DNA from: Rhizobium indicum
GTDB taxonomy: Bacteria > Pseudomonadota > Alphaproteobacteria > Rhizobiales > Rhizobiaceae
Direction of reading: 5' to 3'
Length of the DNA: 64,000 bases
Assembly (NCBI RefSeq): GCF_005862305.2
Contig: NZ_CP054021.1
Location: forward strand, 3,823,501 to 3,887,500
A program made the position numbers and the translations under genes. The notes under the pieces were generated by a model that had not been told where the DNA came from, ran no database searches, and saw only the letters and a program-made list of their open reading frames with translations. Below are positions 25,116-34,740 of this stretch, piece after piece. Within the stretch, counting starts at the first letter, position 1. Each line of letters starts with the position of its first letter.

Positions 25116-25268
25116 ATGCGTATTCAGATTTATATTATCGCGCTGCTGCTCAGTGCCATCATGTGGTCGATCTCATTCGATGCGGCGCGCGAATCCTATC
25201 ATGCCGCGCAAAGCGCGGGCGTGATGCCGAACCTGCATATCAACAAGAAGCTGGATCGCATTTTGTAG
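25116..25268 (+). CDS. 50-residue single-pass membrane protein
   Basis: MRIQIYIIALLLSAIMWSIS gives one N-terminal membrane helix; the short soluble tail reads FDAARESYHAAQSAGV then a basic end (HINKKLDRIL). Codon use is GC-rich in third positions after the helix, as in neighbouring genes, which supports translation. No clear ribosome-binding site is visible. Function unknown. The adjoining stretch 25269-25521 shows no gene or obvious signal. Confidence 0.5.
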   Translation: MRIQIYIIALLLSAIMWSISFDAARESYHAAQSAGVMPNLHINKKLDRIL

Positions 25269-25521
25269 ACTGCGATACAGCATCCAGGTCATTGCCGATG
25301 TTGCGCACTCGGACGCGGGCCGGGACCTCATTTTTTGTGCGTCTCAAGCCCTTCCGGACAGAAAATCAAATTTCGTAAAATTTGACCGATCCGCTTAAAA
25401 GCCCTGAAAATACTGATGTGTAGAGTGGTCTCATGAAAGCGACCGAAGCGTGGACAGACGCATCGATCGTTTGGAGCCGGGCAAACCGAAAGCCCGCCGA
25501 TCCGCAAACGGGGACTTCAGC

Positions 25522-25836
25522 ATGCACAGAACTCTTGCCGCCATCGCCTTGACCCTGACCATCACTGCCGCCGCCGAGCCGGCATTCGCCGTCGGCCCAG
25601 CAAGCCTTGCCCGCGACCTGATGTACACCTCCGCCATCGGCCATTCGCCCGAGATTCCGTTGACGACCCGCGCCGGTTTCGTGCGCCCTGGCGTTCCGTT
25701 CGTCCTGCGCAGCCCGGCCGAGATCGAAGGCGAGGGTTACCGGCTCAAGACCTATTCGCAGAGCCTGACCGTTGTCGTCGACTACGTGTTTTCGACGGCG
25801 GTCGAGGCCGTACAAGCGGTTGCGTTTCTCCGCTGA
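25522..25836 (+). CDS. Small secreted protein of unknown function
   Basis: 104 residues: signal peptide (MHRTLAAIALTLTITAAAEPAFA) and a mature part of about 80 residues (VGPASLARDLMYTSAIGHSP and VLRSPAEIEGEGYRLKTYSQ). GGGGA precedes the ATG. The mature N-terminus faintly resembles that of the transglutaminase-like peptidase at 37634 (GPAGFARGL), which may be chance. No family assigned. Confidence 0.7.
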   Translation: MHRTLAAIALTLTITAAAEPAFAVGPASLARDLMYTSAIGHSPEIPLTTRAGFVRPGVPFVLRSPAEIEGEGYRLKTYSQSLTVVVDYVFSTAVEAVQAVAFLR

Positions 25837-25880
25837 CACTGGCCAGATTCTAGGTCGATCCGGCCTAGAATCATCCTGAT

Positions 25881-26897
25881 CTAGGCGTCGAGTTCGCCGC
25901 GCACATCGAGATACCAGTCGACGAAGGCCTTGACGCCGACCTCCAGGGTCGTATCCGGCTTGTAGCCCGTCAGCGCAACGAGCAGATCGGGGGCCGCGAA
26001 GGTGCGCGGCACGTCCCCCTTCTGCATCGCCAGCATCTTGCGAATGGCAGGACGGCCGAGCGCTTTTTCCACGGTTTCGACGAAATCCATCAGGCTGACC
26101 GGCTGGCCTCCGCCAATATTGACGACACGGAAGGGCGCCTGGCGCGAGAGCGTTTCGACAGTCGTGTTTTCGAGGCGATTTTCCTCGGATGGGACGACCG
26201 CCGATAGCCTGACGATCGCCTCGATGAGATCGTCGATATAGGTGAAGTCACGGCTCATCTTGCCTTCGCCGTAGATCTCGATCGGCTGGCCTTCAAGCAT
26301 GTTCTTGGTGAATTTGAACAGCGCCATGTCGGGCCGGCCCCATGGACCATATACGGTGAAGAAACGAAATGCCGTGGTCGGAATCTTGTGAAGATGGGCA
26401 TAGCTATGCGCCATCAGCTCCATCGATTTCTTCGTCGCCGCATAGATGGTCAGCGGCTCGTCGGCGCGATCGGTCTCGCGAAAGGGGACGGTCGCATTGG
26501 CGCCGTAGATCGATGATGTCGAGGCCAGCATCAGATGGCGAATTTCGACGCGCCGCGCGATTTCCATGATGTTCCACGAGCCTTCGACGTTCGAACGAAG
26601 ATAGGCCTCTGGATTTTCCAGGCTGTAGCGCACGCCGGCCTGTGCAGCGAGGTGGATCAGAATGTCGGGCTTGGCTTCCAGAACCGCCGCTTCCAGCGCT
26701 GGGCGGTCCTCAAGCATCGCGATGACGGGTTTGAAGGCAGGAAACTGGGAGAGTGCCGCATGGCGCATCTCCTTGAGCTTGACATTGTAATAGGGAGTGA
26801 GGCCATCGAAGCCTGTGACGTCATGCCCTTCTTGCAGCAGGCGCCTGGCCAGATGAAAACCGATAAAGCCGGCAGTCCCTGTAATGAAGTAGCGCAT
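25881..26897 (-). CDS. lpsL: UDP-glucuronate 4-epimerase, LpsL-like
   Basis: 338 residues, short-chain dehydrogenase superfamily: Rossmann [14 protein letters not shown], catalytic Ser/Tyr-Lys in STSSIYG and [13 protein letters not shown], and [17 protein letters not shown] typical of UDP-glucuronate epimerases. It makes UDP-galacturonate for lipopolysaccharide or EPS. The start follows AAGGTGGGA. Its substrate would come from the UDP-glucose dehydrogenase at 36037. Confidence 0.85.
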   Translation of the reverse strand: MRYFITGTAGFIGFHLARRLLQEGHDVTGFDGLTPYYNVKLKEMRHAALSQFPAFKPVIAMLEDRPALEAAVLEAKPDILIHLAAQAGVRYSLENPEAYLRSNVEGSWNIMEIARRVEIRHLMLASTSSIYGANATVPFRETDRADEPLTIYAATKKSMELMAHSYAHLHKIPTTAFRFFTVYGPWGRPDMALFKFTKNMLEGQPIEIYGEGKMSRDFTYIDDLIEAIVRLSAVVPSEENRLENTTVETLSRQAPFRVVNIGGGQPVSLMDFVETVEKALGRPAIRKMLAMQKGDVPRTFAAPDLLVALTGYKPDTTLEVGVKAFVDWYLDVRGELDA

Positions 26898-27178
26898 TCC
26901 CACCTTTTCTCGGCTCCCTGCCGACGGCAAAGAGCCGATTCCGTATCAAGTGACCCCACTTACAAGATAAAAAGAGGCCGAGTCGATAGGTCTTTGAAAG
27001 AGAAGGTCACAGCGCTGTCTCTACTGTCGGCGGCCTGTCCGGCGCTGCCTTGCTGGATGAGGGCGAGACCATCGATATCGTCTGCCGATCAGCCGCGGCT
27101 CTCGGCTGCTATGCTGCATTGCAACATGATTGCTTGCATGTTATGGCCGGCCGGTCGTCTGCAAGCAGGTCAGGATCG

Positions 27179-28135
27179 ATGAGAGATATAATTTATTGGA
27201 TTCTCTGCGCGTTTCTGACCGTTGCCATCGCGATCGTGTCGTTACGCTATGTCACGAACTTCTGGCTTCTGTCCTTCGTCTACAGCTTTCAGGTTCACCT
27301 CGGTATCGTGTTTGTCGCCGCCAGCCTCATCATTCTGGCCATCAAGAGACAGATTTACGGCTTCATCCTTCTGCTTGCTTCGCTTCTTCTCGTCGCTCAC
27401 GGCGTCATCATGCTGCGCGAGTTCTCGCAGGGCGACAGAGGTACCGACAGGCCGCCGCTTTTTCGTCTGATGTCGTTCAACATCGCGATCGACAACTGGA
27501 AAAACTCGACTGAAATCACCGACATGGTGATCGCGTCGAATGCCGACGTCGTCAATCTGCTCGAAGCCAAGCCGCTGACGTTCCACCTGCAGCAATTGTT
27601 CAAGGCCTATCCCTACCATATCGGTTGCGATGCCGGGAAGGATACATGCGATACGCTGGTGCTCTCCAAACGCCCATTCGTCAGCCGGCAGGTCGCAAGC
27701 ATGGGCAGTCTTCGAAAAAACAGGCTTGTTATAGCAAGCGTCGACTTCGGCGGCGAGACCATCAATCTGGTTTCGGCGCACCTGACCAAACCATATTTCG
27801 ACGATTTCCAGATGGCTGAATTGGAAGATCTCGGGAAAGCGCTTGGCTCGATCGACGGGCCTCTGGTGCTGTCAGGTGATTTCAACTCCTCGGCGATCGC
27901 CCCGAGCATCCAGGGTTTCCTGCGCGAGCAGAAGCTGAAAACGATCACGCCAGAACCGGCAACATGGCCGATCGGCGCCGGCGCGCTCGGGATCGCCATC
28001 GACCACATATTTGCGCGGGCGCCGATTCATCTGACATCGCTGAAACGTCTCGACGACAATCTCGGCTCGAACCATTCGGGCCTGGTCGCCGACTTCGTTC
28101 TCGACAAGGACGGCGAAACTTCACCGGCAAAATGA
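27179..28135 (+). CDS. Membrane-anchored endonuclease/exonuclease/phosphatase-family protein
   Basis: 318 residues: three N-terminal membrane segments (about 3-85), then an EEP-fold domain with LFRLMSFNIAIDN, NLLEAKPL, LVSAHLTKPYF, VLSGDFNSSA and the terminal NHSGLVADF. The metal and catalytic residues (Asn, Glu, Asp-Asn, His) all appear present. Substrate could be a phosphodiester lipid or nucleic acid. The start at 27179 follows AGGATCG closely; the frame is open upstream to 27050. Confidence 0.82.
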   Translation: MRDIIYWILCAFLTVAIAIVSLRYVTNFWLLSFVYSFQVHLGIVFVAASLIILAIKRQIYGFILLLASLLLVAHGVIMLREFSQGDRGTDRPPLFRLMSFNIAIDNWKNSTEITDMVIASNADVVNLLEAKPLTFHLQQLFKAYPYHIGCDAGKDTCDTLVLSKRPFVSRQVASMGSLRKNRLVIASVDFGGETINLVSAHLTKPYFDDFQMAELEDLGKALGSIDGPLVLSGDFNSSAIAPSIQGFLREQKLKTITPEPATWPIGAGALGIAIDHIFARAPIHLTSLKRLDDNLGSNHSGLVADFVLDKDGETSPAK

Positions 28136-28171
28136 TTTTGCCTGGGCAAGGAAATCTCGCGGGGCTACAAC

Positions 28172-28477
28172 TCAGAATCTGGTTCGGCCGCCTTTTTTGT
28201 CGATCATCTGAAACCTCTTGCCGTCGGTCTTCACGTTGACGCAATCGGTCTTCTTGCTGGGGAACAGGACGCACACCTGGCCATTGGTTATCTTGTAGCC
28301 ATTCTTATTGCCGTCGCGATATTCGTAGCCGTTCTTGGCTTCTTTCAGTTCGGACGTACCGGGCAGGTGCTGGCGAATTTCCGACTCGTTTGCGGTTCGC
28401 ATGCTTGCCGTTTCGGCAAACGCCATTCCCGGCACCAAGATTGCAAGGAATCCGGCGAGGACGGGCAAGGTACGCAT
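28172..28477 (-). CDS. Small secreted protein of unknown function
   Basis: About 101 residues with a signal peptide (MRTLPVLAGFLAILVPGMAFA) and a mature part containing NGYEYRDGNKNGYKITNGQVCVLFPSK: repeated Tyr/Asn/Lys with two cysteines. Possibly a small beta-sheet fold. The frame extends to 28516, but the signal peptide places the start at 28477. It converges on the EEP gene. Confidence 0.75.
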   Translation of the reverse strand: MRTLPVLAGFLAILVPGMAFAETASMRTANESEIRQHLPGTSELKEAKNGYEYRDGNKNGYKITNGQVCVLFPSKKTDCVNVKTDGKRFQMIDKKGGRTRF

Positions 28478-28595
28478 CAGGGGGATATCTCCGGTCATGT
28501 CTGTCGGTACATCCATTCTACGAGAACCCCAAGAGGAAATTCAACAGTGAGGATGGTCGCGCCGGAAAAGGCCCGACCATCGCTCCGGCTGCGAT

Positions 28596-30023
28596 TTACG
28601 TTCTTCCAAACTCATCGACGATACGGATGATGTCGTCCTCGCCGAGATAGGAGCCCGTCTGAACCTCGATGAGCTCGAGAAGAATCTTGCCGGGGTTGGC
28701 GAGGCGGTGGACTTCGCCGAGCGGGATGTAGACGCTTTCGTTCTCGCGCAGCATCCGCACGTTCTCGCCGACCGTCACCTCAGCCGTTCCCTTGACGACG
28801 ATCCAGTGTTCGGAACGATGGTGGTGTTTTTGCAGCGAGAGCTTCTTGCCCGGCGTGACGAAGATACGCTTCACTTGGAAGCGGTCGCCGTTGAAGATGG
28901 AGGTATAGCCGCCCCAGGGGCGATAAGATGTCGGATGGGTTTCGGTGAATTTCGCGGTAGTGGAAGAAGACGCCAGCATCTTGACCAATTGTCCGACATT
29001 CTGGCTGTCTTTGAGCGGTCCGACATAGACGGCGTCCTCGCTGGCGATGACGGCGACATCCTCCATGCCCTGGACGGCAAGATGCACACCACGGGTCATG
29101 ACGAGCGAATTGCGGGTATTGACGACGGTGGTGTTTGCGGCGGCAACATTGCCGTTGTCGTCGCGCGCGCCTGATTTCCAGACTGAATCCCAGCTGCCCA
29201 TGTCCGACCATTTGAACGGCGAGGGGACGACGGCTGCCTTGGAGGTCTTTTCCATGATCGCATAATCGATGGAGATATCGGGGCTCTTGGCGAAATGGTC
29301 GGCGTCGAGACGGGTGAAATCAAGGTCGCGGCTCGCCTTCGAAACGGCCTTGCTGGCCGCCTTCAGCACATCGGGTGCATATTCCTGCAGTTCGGCGATA
29401 AGTTCTGTCACCGGGAACATGAAGATGCCCGAGTTCCAGTAGAAGCCGCCGTCGGCGAGCATCTGCTCGGCCTTCTCAAGTGCCGGCTTTTCGACAAAGC
29501 GCTTGACCTTGTGCGCACCGTTTTTGAGGGCATCGCCGATCTCGATATAGCCGTAGCCTATCGCCGGCTCAGTCGGGTTGATGCCGAAAGTGACGAGGCT
29601 GCCATCGGCAGCAGCATCGCGGGCGATGCGGATGCAATCGAAATAGCTCTTGTCGGCGAGAATTTCGTGATCCGAGGCGAGCATCTGGATGATGGTGCCC
29701 TTGCCGAACAGCTCGCCAGCGAGCGTTGCAGCGGCGGCCACTGCTGCGGCTGTGTTGCGGGCGACCGGTTCGAGCAGGACGGCAGCGAGCGGGATGGCAA
29801 GCTCGCGTGCCTGCTCGGCGACCAGGAAGCGGAATTCCTCATTGGTGACGACGATCGGGGCTTCATAGAGCTCGGGATCGGAAACGCGTTCAAGAGTTTC
29901 CTGAAACAACGTCTTGTCGCCGACGAACTGGATGAATTGTTTCGGTGCGGTGGCACGGGAAAGCGGCCAGAGCCGCGTGCCTTTGCCGCCGGCCATGATC
30001 ACGGGAACGATTTTCTGCGTCAT
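28596..30023 (-). CDS. manC: Mannose-1-phosphate guanylyltransferase/mannose-6-phosphate isomerase
   Basis: 475 residues: N-terminal nucleotidyltransferase (VIMAGGKGTRLWPLSR, activator site FVEKP) and C-terminal cupin isomerase domain (LQKHHHRSEHWIVVKGTAEV). It produces GDP-mannose for surface polysaccharide and nodulation-related sugars. AAGGA precedes the ATG. It lies 39 bases downstream of the phosphomannomutase gene in one operon. Confidence 0.95.
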   Translation of the reverse strand: MTQKIVPVIMAGGKGTRLWPLSRATAPKQFIQFVGDKTLFQETLERVSDPELYEAPIVVTNEEFRFLVAEQARELAIPLAAVLLEPVARNTAAAVAAAATLAGELFGKGTIIQMLASDHEILADKSYFDCIRIARDAAADGSLVTFGINPTEPAIGYGYIEIGDALKNGAHKVKRFVEKPALEKAEQMLADGGFYWNSGIFMFPVTELIAELQEYAPDVLKAASKAVSKASRDLDFTRLDADHFAKSPDISIDYAIMEKTSKAAVVPSPFKWSDMGSWDSVWKSGARDDNGNVAAANTTVVNTRNSLVMTRGVHLAVQGMEDVAVIASEDAVYVGPLKDSQNVGQLVKMLASSSTTAKFTETHPTSYRPWGGYTSIFNGDRFQVKRIFVTPGKKLSLQKHHHRSEHWIVVKGTAEVTVGENVRMLRENESVYIPLGEVHRLANPGKILLELIEVQTGSYLGEDDIIRIVDEFGRT

Positions 30024-30062
30024 AGGCGGGTTCCTTGAAGTAGACGGCTTGTTGGTCGCATG

Positions 30063-31487
30063 TTACCGGGCGCCTGCCCAGTCTGTTATTCGATTGAGCC
30101 CTGTATTCAGCAGCTCCAGGGCTGCAGCTTCGCTGCCGGCCTCCGTGTAGCAGCGCATTTCCGGGGCATTGCCGGACGGGCGGAAATGAATGATGCCGCC
30201 ATCTCTCAGCGTCACCCGAAGTCCGTCGATGTCGGATTTCGTCGCTACCTCGCCGATCGGCTGCAGGAAAGCCGAGAGATTTTCGTCCGAAGCACGCAGA
30301 TGCTCCATCAGCGCGGCACTCGTCTCCAGCGGAAAATTCTCCAGGCGGTCGGCGGCGGCAAAGGGCAGCTGATAGGAGGCGGCAACGGCCGAAAGCGGCT
30401 GCTTGCGGATGGCTGCGAGCGACAGGATCGCGAGCATCGGGATAAAACAATCGCGTGTCGGCAAGGCACGCACGTTCCGGCCGTTGATATCAAAGGCGGT
30501 TGCGGTCAGTAGCCCGCCATTGGCTTCAAAGCCCATGACATGATCCTTGCCAGCCGCCACGGCCTCTTCCATGCCTGAAATGACGAAGGGTGAGCCGACG
30601 CGGGTGCGCCGGACGGCGAAAGAGCCCGCGGCCTCGATGCCGGAATTGGAGGTAACCGGTGTCACCACCGTGCCGGCGCCGAGGAAATTGGCTGCCACAA
30701 GGCCGAGAAGGTCACCGCGCAACGGCGTGCCGGTTTCGTCTGCGACCAGCGGACGGTCGCCGTCGCCATCGGTCGAGACGATCGCATCGAACTTGTGCTC
30801 GGACACCCAGCGCTTCATCAGCGTGATCGTCTCGTCTGAAACGGCTTCGGTGTCGACGGGAATGAAACTCTCCGAACGTCCAAGAGCGGTGATCTCGGCG
30901 CCGTAATGGGCGAGAACATCAACCAGCAGGTCGCGGGCGACGCTGCTGTGCTGGTAGACACCGATCTTCATGTCGGACAGCGCGCCCTGCGGAAGCAGGG
31001 CTGCATTGCGTTCGAAAAAGAGCTGCCGGCAGATCGCTTCATGCTCCTCCGTCTCGGCTGGCGCCTGCGCCACCGTTTCACCGGTTCGCTCGATCTCGGC
31101 CGCCAATGCGGTGATAGCAGCCTCGTCCGATTTGTCGATCTCACCATCCGGGCGATAGAATTTGATGCCGTTGCGGTCCGCCGGAATATGCGAGCCCGTA
31201 ACCATCAGGCAGGCGGCCTTGCTGTCGAGGCAATAGAGGGCAAGGGCGGGCGTGGGGACATTGCCGCAGTCGAAGATCCGGAAGCCGAGCGCGGCAAGCG
31301 CACCGGCACAATTTCCCGAGATTTCAGGGCTCGAATCGCGAAAATCGCGGCCGATCAGAATGACGTCGCCGGTCCGCGCCTTGCCTGTCTGCAGCAGATA
31401 TTTGCCGAACGCGGTGGCGTAGAGGGCGGAGGCGCGTCCCTTGAGGTCGACTGAAAGTCCGCGAAGGCCGCTCGTGCCGAATTTCAT
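30063..31487 (-). CDS. manB: Phosphomannomutase (ManB/NoeK-like)
   Basis: 474 residues, alpha-D-phosphohexomutase family: FGTSGLRG at the N-terminus, active-site loop VTGSHIPADRNGIK, metal loop STDGDGDRP, sugar loop GFEANGG and phosphate loop RPSGNAPEMR. The active-site serine sits in GSHIP instead of the common ASHNP, as in the NoeK subgroup. It interconverts mannose-6- and mannose-1-phosphate for ManC. Confidence 0.9.
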   Translation of the reverse strand: MKFGTSGLRGLSVDLKGRASALYATAFGKYLLQTGKARTGDVILIGRDFRDSSPEISGNCAGALAALGFRIFDCGNVPTPALALYCLDSKAACLMVTGSHIPADRNGIKFYRPDGEIDKSDEAAITALAAEIERTGETVAQAPAETEEHEAICRQLFFERNAALLPQGALSDMKIGVYQHSSVARDLLVDVLAHYGAEITALGRSESFIPVDTEAVSDETITLMKRWVSEHKFDAIVSTDGDGDRPLVADETGTPLRGDLLGLVAANFLGAGTVVTPVTSNSGIEAAGSFAVRRTRVGSPFVISGMEEAVAAGKDHVMGFEANGGLLTATAFDINGRNVRALPTRDCFIPMLAILSLAAIRKQPLSAVAASYQLPFAAADRLENFPLETSAALMEHLRASDENLSAFLQPIGEVATKSDIDGLRVTLRDGGIIHFRPSGNAPEMRCYTEAGSEAAALELLNTGLNRITDWAGAR

Positions 31488-31723
31488 GGGAAGACATGGC
31501 TCCGATTTCACCATCAAAGTTCTACTCAGGCCGCCTGCCGGCGTAAATACCAAAGCCATCATATAGTTAAATACGGACGACGATGCCTCGGACAGCCTCG
31601 CAATCTTCTCTCACCGAATTCTGAAGGTGTAGACCATTGCCGAGCCGACAGGCATTGCAGCGTTGATTGATTTTGTTAGAACCGTGTGTCCGTTGTTTCG
31701 TCCTATGCGAAGGATTTTCCTAG

Positions 31724-32425
31724 ATGAGCGATACATCCGTCAGTCTCGAGGAGAGCTGGAAAGCCGCGCTGGAGGGGGAGTTTTCAAGCCCCTACATGCA
31801 ACAGCTCAAATCCTTCCTCGTCGCGCAGAAAGAGGTCGGCAAGCGGATTTTCCCCAAGGGCAGCGAATATTTCCGCGCTCTTGATCTGACGCCGATCTCC
31901 AACGTCAAGGCCGTGATCCTCGGCCAGGACCCGTATCATGGAGTCGGGCAAGCCCATGGGCTGTGTTTCAGTGTCCGGCCGGGCGTGCGCACACCGCCCT
32001 CCCTGGTCAATATCTACAAGGAGATGGAGACGGATCTTGGTATAACGCCGGCACGTCACGGTTTTCTAGAACATTGGGCAAAGCAGGGCGTACTCCTGCT
32101 GAACAGCGTGCTGACCGTCGAGGAAGGGCAGGCGGCTGCTCATCAGGGAAAGGGGTGGGAACGCTTCACCGACGCCGTCATCCGCAAGGTCAACGATGAA
32201 TGCGAATCCGTAGTCTTCATGCTGTGGGGTTCCTATGCCCAACGCAAGGCCGCCTTTGTCGATACGACGCGGCATCTCGTGCTCCGGGCCCCGCATCCTT
32301 CGCCGCTTTCGGCCCATAACGGGTTCTTTGGCTGCGGGCATTTTTCGAAGGCGAATGCCTTCCTGCAGTCGCGCGGACGTGCGCCGATCGACTGGCAATT
32401 GCCGGCCGATCCCCATGGGGTGTAG
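31724..32425 (+). CDS. ung: Uracil-DNA glycosylase, family 1
   Basis: 233 residues with the catalytic water-activating motif [18 protein letters not shown] and the Leu/His intercalation loop [18 protein letters not shown]. It removes uracil from DNA in base excision repair. AAGGA lies ten bases before the ATG. Confidence 0.96.
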   Translation: MSDTSVSLEESWKAALEGEFSSPYMQQLKSFLVAQKEVGKRIFPKGSEYFRALDLTPISNVKAVILGQDPYHGVGQAHGLCFSVRPGVRTPPSLVNIYKEMETDLGITPARHGFLEHWAKQGVLLLNSVLTVEEGQAAAHQGKGWERFTDAVIRKVNDECESVVFMLWGSYAQRKAAFVDTTRHLVLRAPHPSPLSAHNGFFGCGHFSKANAFLQSRGRAPIDWQLPADPHGV

Positions 32426-32560
32426 GTGTGAACGGACTTTGTCGTTCGTTCACTAAAAGAAGACAATGCGTTTTGGTCTACGGGTCTATTCGACGGGAGT
32501 TTCAACGCGCATCTTAGCCTCATCGAAAGCCCGCAACGGCGGGTATGAAAGGGGTTTGAC

Positions 32561-33493
32561 ATGCTCGATCAGATCAAGGGTCTGCACCACGTCACGTCGA
32601 TGGCGCAGGATGCCCGCACCAACAACCAGTTTTTTACCAATGCGCTCGGCCTGCGACGCGTCAAGAAGACGGTGAATTTCGACGCGCCGGATGTCTATCA
32701 CCTCTATTATGGTGACGAGACCGGTGCGCCCGGCACGGTCATGACCTATTTTCCGTTCCCGAAGATGGCGCAGGGCCGTCCCGGTACCGGCGAAGTTGGC
32801 ACGACGGTGTTTTCCGTCCCGCAAGGCTCGCTCGGCTTCTGGAGCGATCGCTTTGCCGCGCTTGGTGTCAACGGCCTTAAGGCTGAGGAAAGTTTCGGCG
32901 AAAAACGGCTGAACTTCTCCGGCCCCGATGGCGATGGCTTCGCGCTCGTCGAAGTCAAGGATGACGCCCGCCAGCCCTGGATACATGGCGGCATCAACGA
33001 AGACCATGCCATTTACGGCTTCCACTCCGTCGCCATGCGGCTGAGGGACGAAGGTGCTACGGCCGAACTCCTGAAGTTCATGGGTTACGAGGTCGCCGAG
33101 GAAAGGGACGGCGTCAAGCGGCTGATCAAGCCCTCCGGCAATGGCGCACATCTCATCGATCTCGAGACCATGCCGAACATTGCGCGCGCCCTTCCGGGCG
33201 CCGGCTCCGTCCACCATGTCGCCTTCGCCGTCGAAAACCGTGAGAAGCAACTCGAAGTGCGCAAAGCGCTGGTGGACACCGGTTATCAGGTCACGCCGGT
33301 GATCGACCGCGATTATTTCTGGGCGATCTATTTCCGCACGCCGGGCGGCGTGCTGTTCGAGGTCGCGACCAATGAGCCCGGCTTCGACCGCGACGAGGAT
33401 ACGGCCCATCTTGGCGAAGCCCTGAAACTGCCGCAACAGCACGCCCATCTTCGCGCGCTGCTCGAGCAGCATCTGCAGCCGCTCGAAGTGTGA
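32561..33493 (+). CDS. Ring-cleaving dioxygenase of the VOC superfamily (MhqO-like)
   Basis: 310 residues with two vicinal-oxygen-chelate modules (about 5-130 and 150-290). Metal ligands are likely in GLHHVTSMAQDARTNNQFF, SVHHVAFAVENREKQLEV and the Glu in GGVLFEVATNEPGF. MhqO-type enzymes act on hydroquinones/catechols. AAAGGGG precedes the ATG. It is followed after 11 bases by a hydrolase, the same pairing as MhqO/MhqD in Bacillus. Confidence 0.88.
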   Translation: MLDQIKGLHHVTSMAQDARTNNQFFTNALGLRRVKKTVNFDAPDVYHLYYGDETGAPGTVMTYFPFPKMAQGRPGTGEVGTTVFSVPQGSLGFWSDRFAALGVNGLKAEESFGEKRLNFSGPDGDGFALVEVKDDARQPWIHGGINEDHAIYGFHSVAMRLRDEGATAELLKFMGYEVAEERDGVKRLIKPSGNGAHLIDLETMPNIARALPGAGSVHHVAFAVENREKQLEVRKALVDTGYQVTPVIDRDYFWAIYFRTPGGVLFEVATNEPGFDRDEDTAHLGEALKLPQQHAHLRALLEQHLQPLEV

Positions 33494-33504
33494 GGATAGG
33501 CGAT

Positions 33505-34110
33505 ATGACCGAAACCGGATATGTGCACCGGCTGCATGCCGGTGCACCTGATAAACCCATCTTGCTGGTGCTGCACGGCACCGGCGGCGACGAGAACCAG
33601 TTCTTCGACTTCGGCCGGCGCCTGCTACCTGAAGCGACGATTCTCTCGCCGCGCGGCGATGTTTCCGAACACGGCGCGGCGCGCTTCTTTCGCCGCACCG
33701 GGGAGGGGGTCTACGACATGCCCGATCTCTCACGAGCGACGGAGAAGATGGCCGCCTACGTCAAGGCATTCGCTGACGAGTACCAGGCTTCCCATATTCT
33801 CGGCCTGGGTTTTTCGAACGGCGCAAATATTCTTGCCAATGTCCTGATCGAGAAGGGTATCTTCGATGCCGCGGTTCTGATGCACCCGCTCATTCCGTTT
33901 CAACCCGAAGCCCAGTCGAAGCTCGCGGGAAGAAAGGTGCTGATGACGGCCGGGCAGCGAGACCCGATCGCGCCCGTCTCCATGACAGAGGCGCTGTCCG
34001 AACATCTGAAAAACCGAGGGGCGGAGATCACGGTGGTCTGGCATCCCGGCGGTCACGAGATCGCGCCGCTCGAGATCAATGCGGTCCGCGATTTTCTCGG
34101 CGGTTATTGA
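33505..34110 (+). CDS. Alpha/beta hydrolase, phospholipase/carboxylesterase family (MhqD-like)
   Basis: 201 residues: oxyanion region LLVLHGTGGDENQFFDF, nucleophile elbow GLGFSNGANILAN (Ser in GFSNG), acid Asp in AGQRDPIAP and His in HPGGHEI. It pairs with the VOC dioxygenase, suggesting a role in aromatic or electrophile detoxification. The ATG at 33505 has GAGGATAGG before it. Confidence 0.88.
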   Translation: MTETGYVHRLHAGAPDKPILLVLHGTGGDENQFFDFGRRLLPEATILSPRGDVSEHGAARFFRRTGEGVYDMPDLSRATEKMAAYVKAFADEYQASHILGLGFSNGANILANVLIEKGIFDAAVLMHPLIPFQPEAQSKLAGRKVLMTAGQRDPIAPVSMTEALSEHLKNRGAEITVVWHPGGHEIAPLEINAVRDFLGGY

Positions 34111-34143
34111 CGGCGTGCACCGTCGGTCGGCTGGAAACTGGTT

Positions 34144-34171
34144 TGCGGGACCGGCGAATGCCGGTCCCGCA
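34144..34171 (+). terminator. Hairpin terminator after the hydrolase gene
   Basis: TGCGGGACCGGC-GAAT-GCCGGTCCCGCA is a perfect 12-bp stem with a four-base loop. The following T-run is weak (ATCTTTG). Confidence 0.65.
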
Positions 34172-34214
34172 TCTTTGCTGAAACAAGGATTCTATCGTCG
34201 TGATCGATAGGACA

Positions 34215-34457
34215 TTAGGGGCGAGGAGGATATTTGCCCCTGATTGCCTTCATGTAGAAATTTCCCGGTGATTCCGCCATCGTCAACCCGACGACGACGC
34301 CCTTGGGAACGCCTTCATATTCTCGCCTCTGACCGTTGGTCAGATAGACCCGTAGATGCCGGCTGTCTTCGTCGTAGGTGATCGCCTCGATAAGTTTCGA
34401 ATCAACCGCAGTTTCCACTTTGCACCCCGCAATTTTGGATCTGAGATTCCTGATCAA
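34215..34457 (-). CDS. KTSC domain protein
   Basis: 80 residues. The KTSC domain core runs VDSKLIEAITYDEDSRHLRVYLTNG to the terminal KAIRGKYPPRP. The domain often accompanies lysyl-tRNA synthetase-like or RNA-binding proteins; stand-alone copies have no known role. The first 13 residues before the domain are weakly supported and a GTG start at Val14 is possible. Confidence 0.8.
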   Translation of the reverse strand: MIRNLRSKIAGCKVETAVDSKLIEAITYDEDSRHLRVYLTNGQRREYEGVPKGVVVGLTMAESPGNFYMKAIRGKYPPRP

Positions 34458-34740
34458 GAAATGTCATTCACACTCGCAACGCGCCATCATTATGCTGCGC
34501 CGCGGGGGCGTCAAGCATCATCTTCTTTAACGTTCATTTTTTCCTGATGGCTATCGTTATGGTTGATTTTTACAGCTTTTTCGAAGGTGTGGCCTGTGGA
34601 AATCCGATACCTGTGGCTCCTCCATTTGGGGAATATTAGCCGATAACGTCGCGAGAAACGCAATAATCGCCGGTTTAACGCCGGATTAACCATCATATAG
34701 CAAATTATAGCGTAATATTAACCGCGGCACCCTCCCAAGT

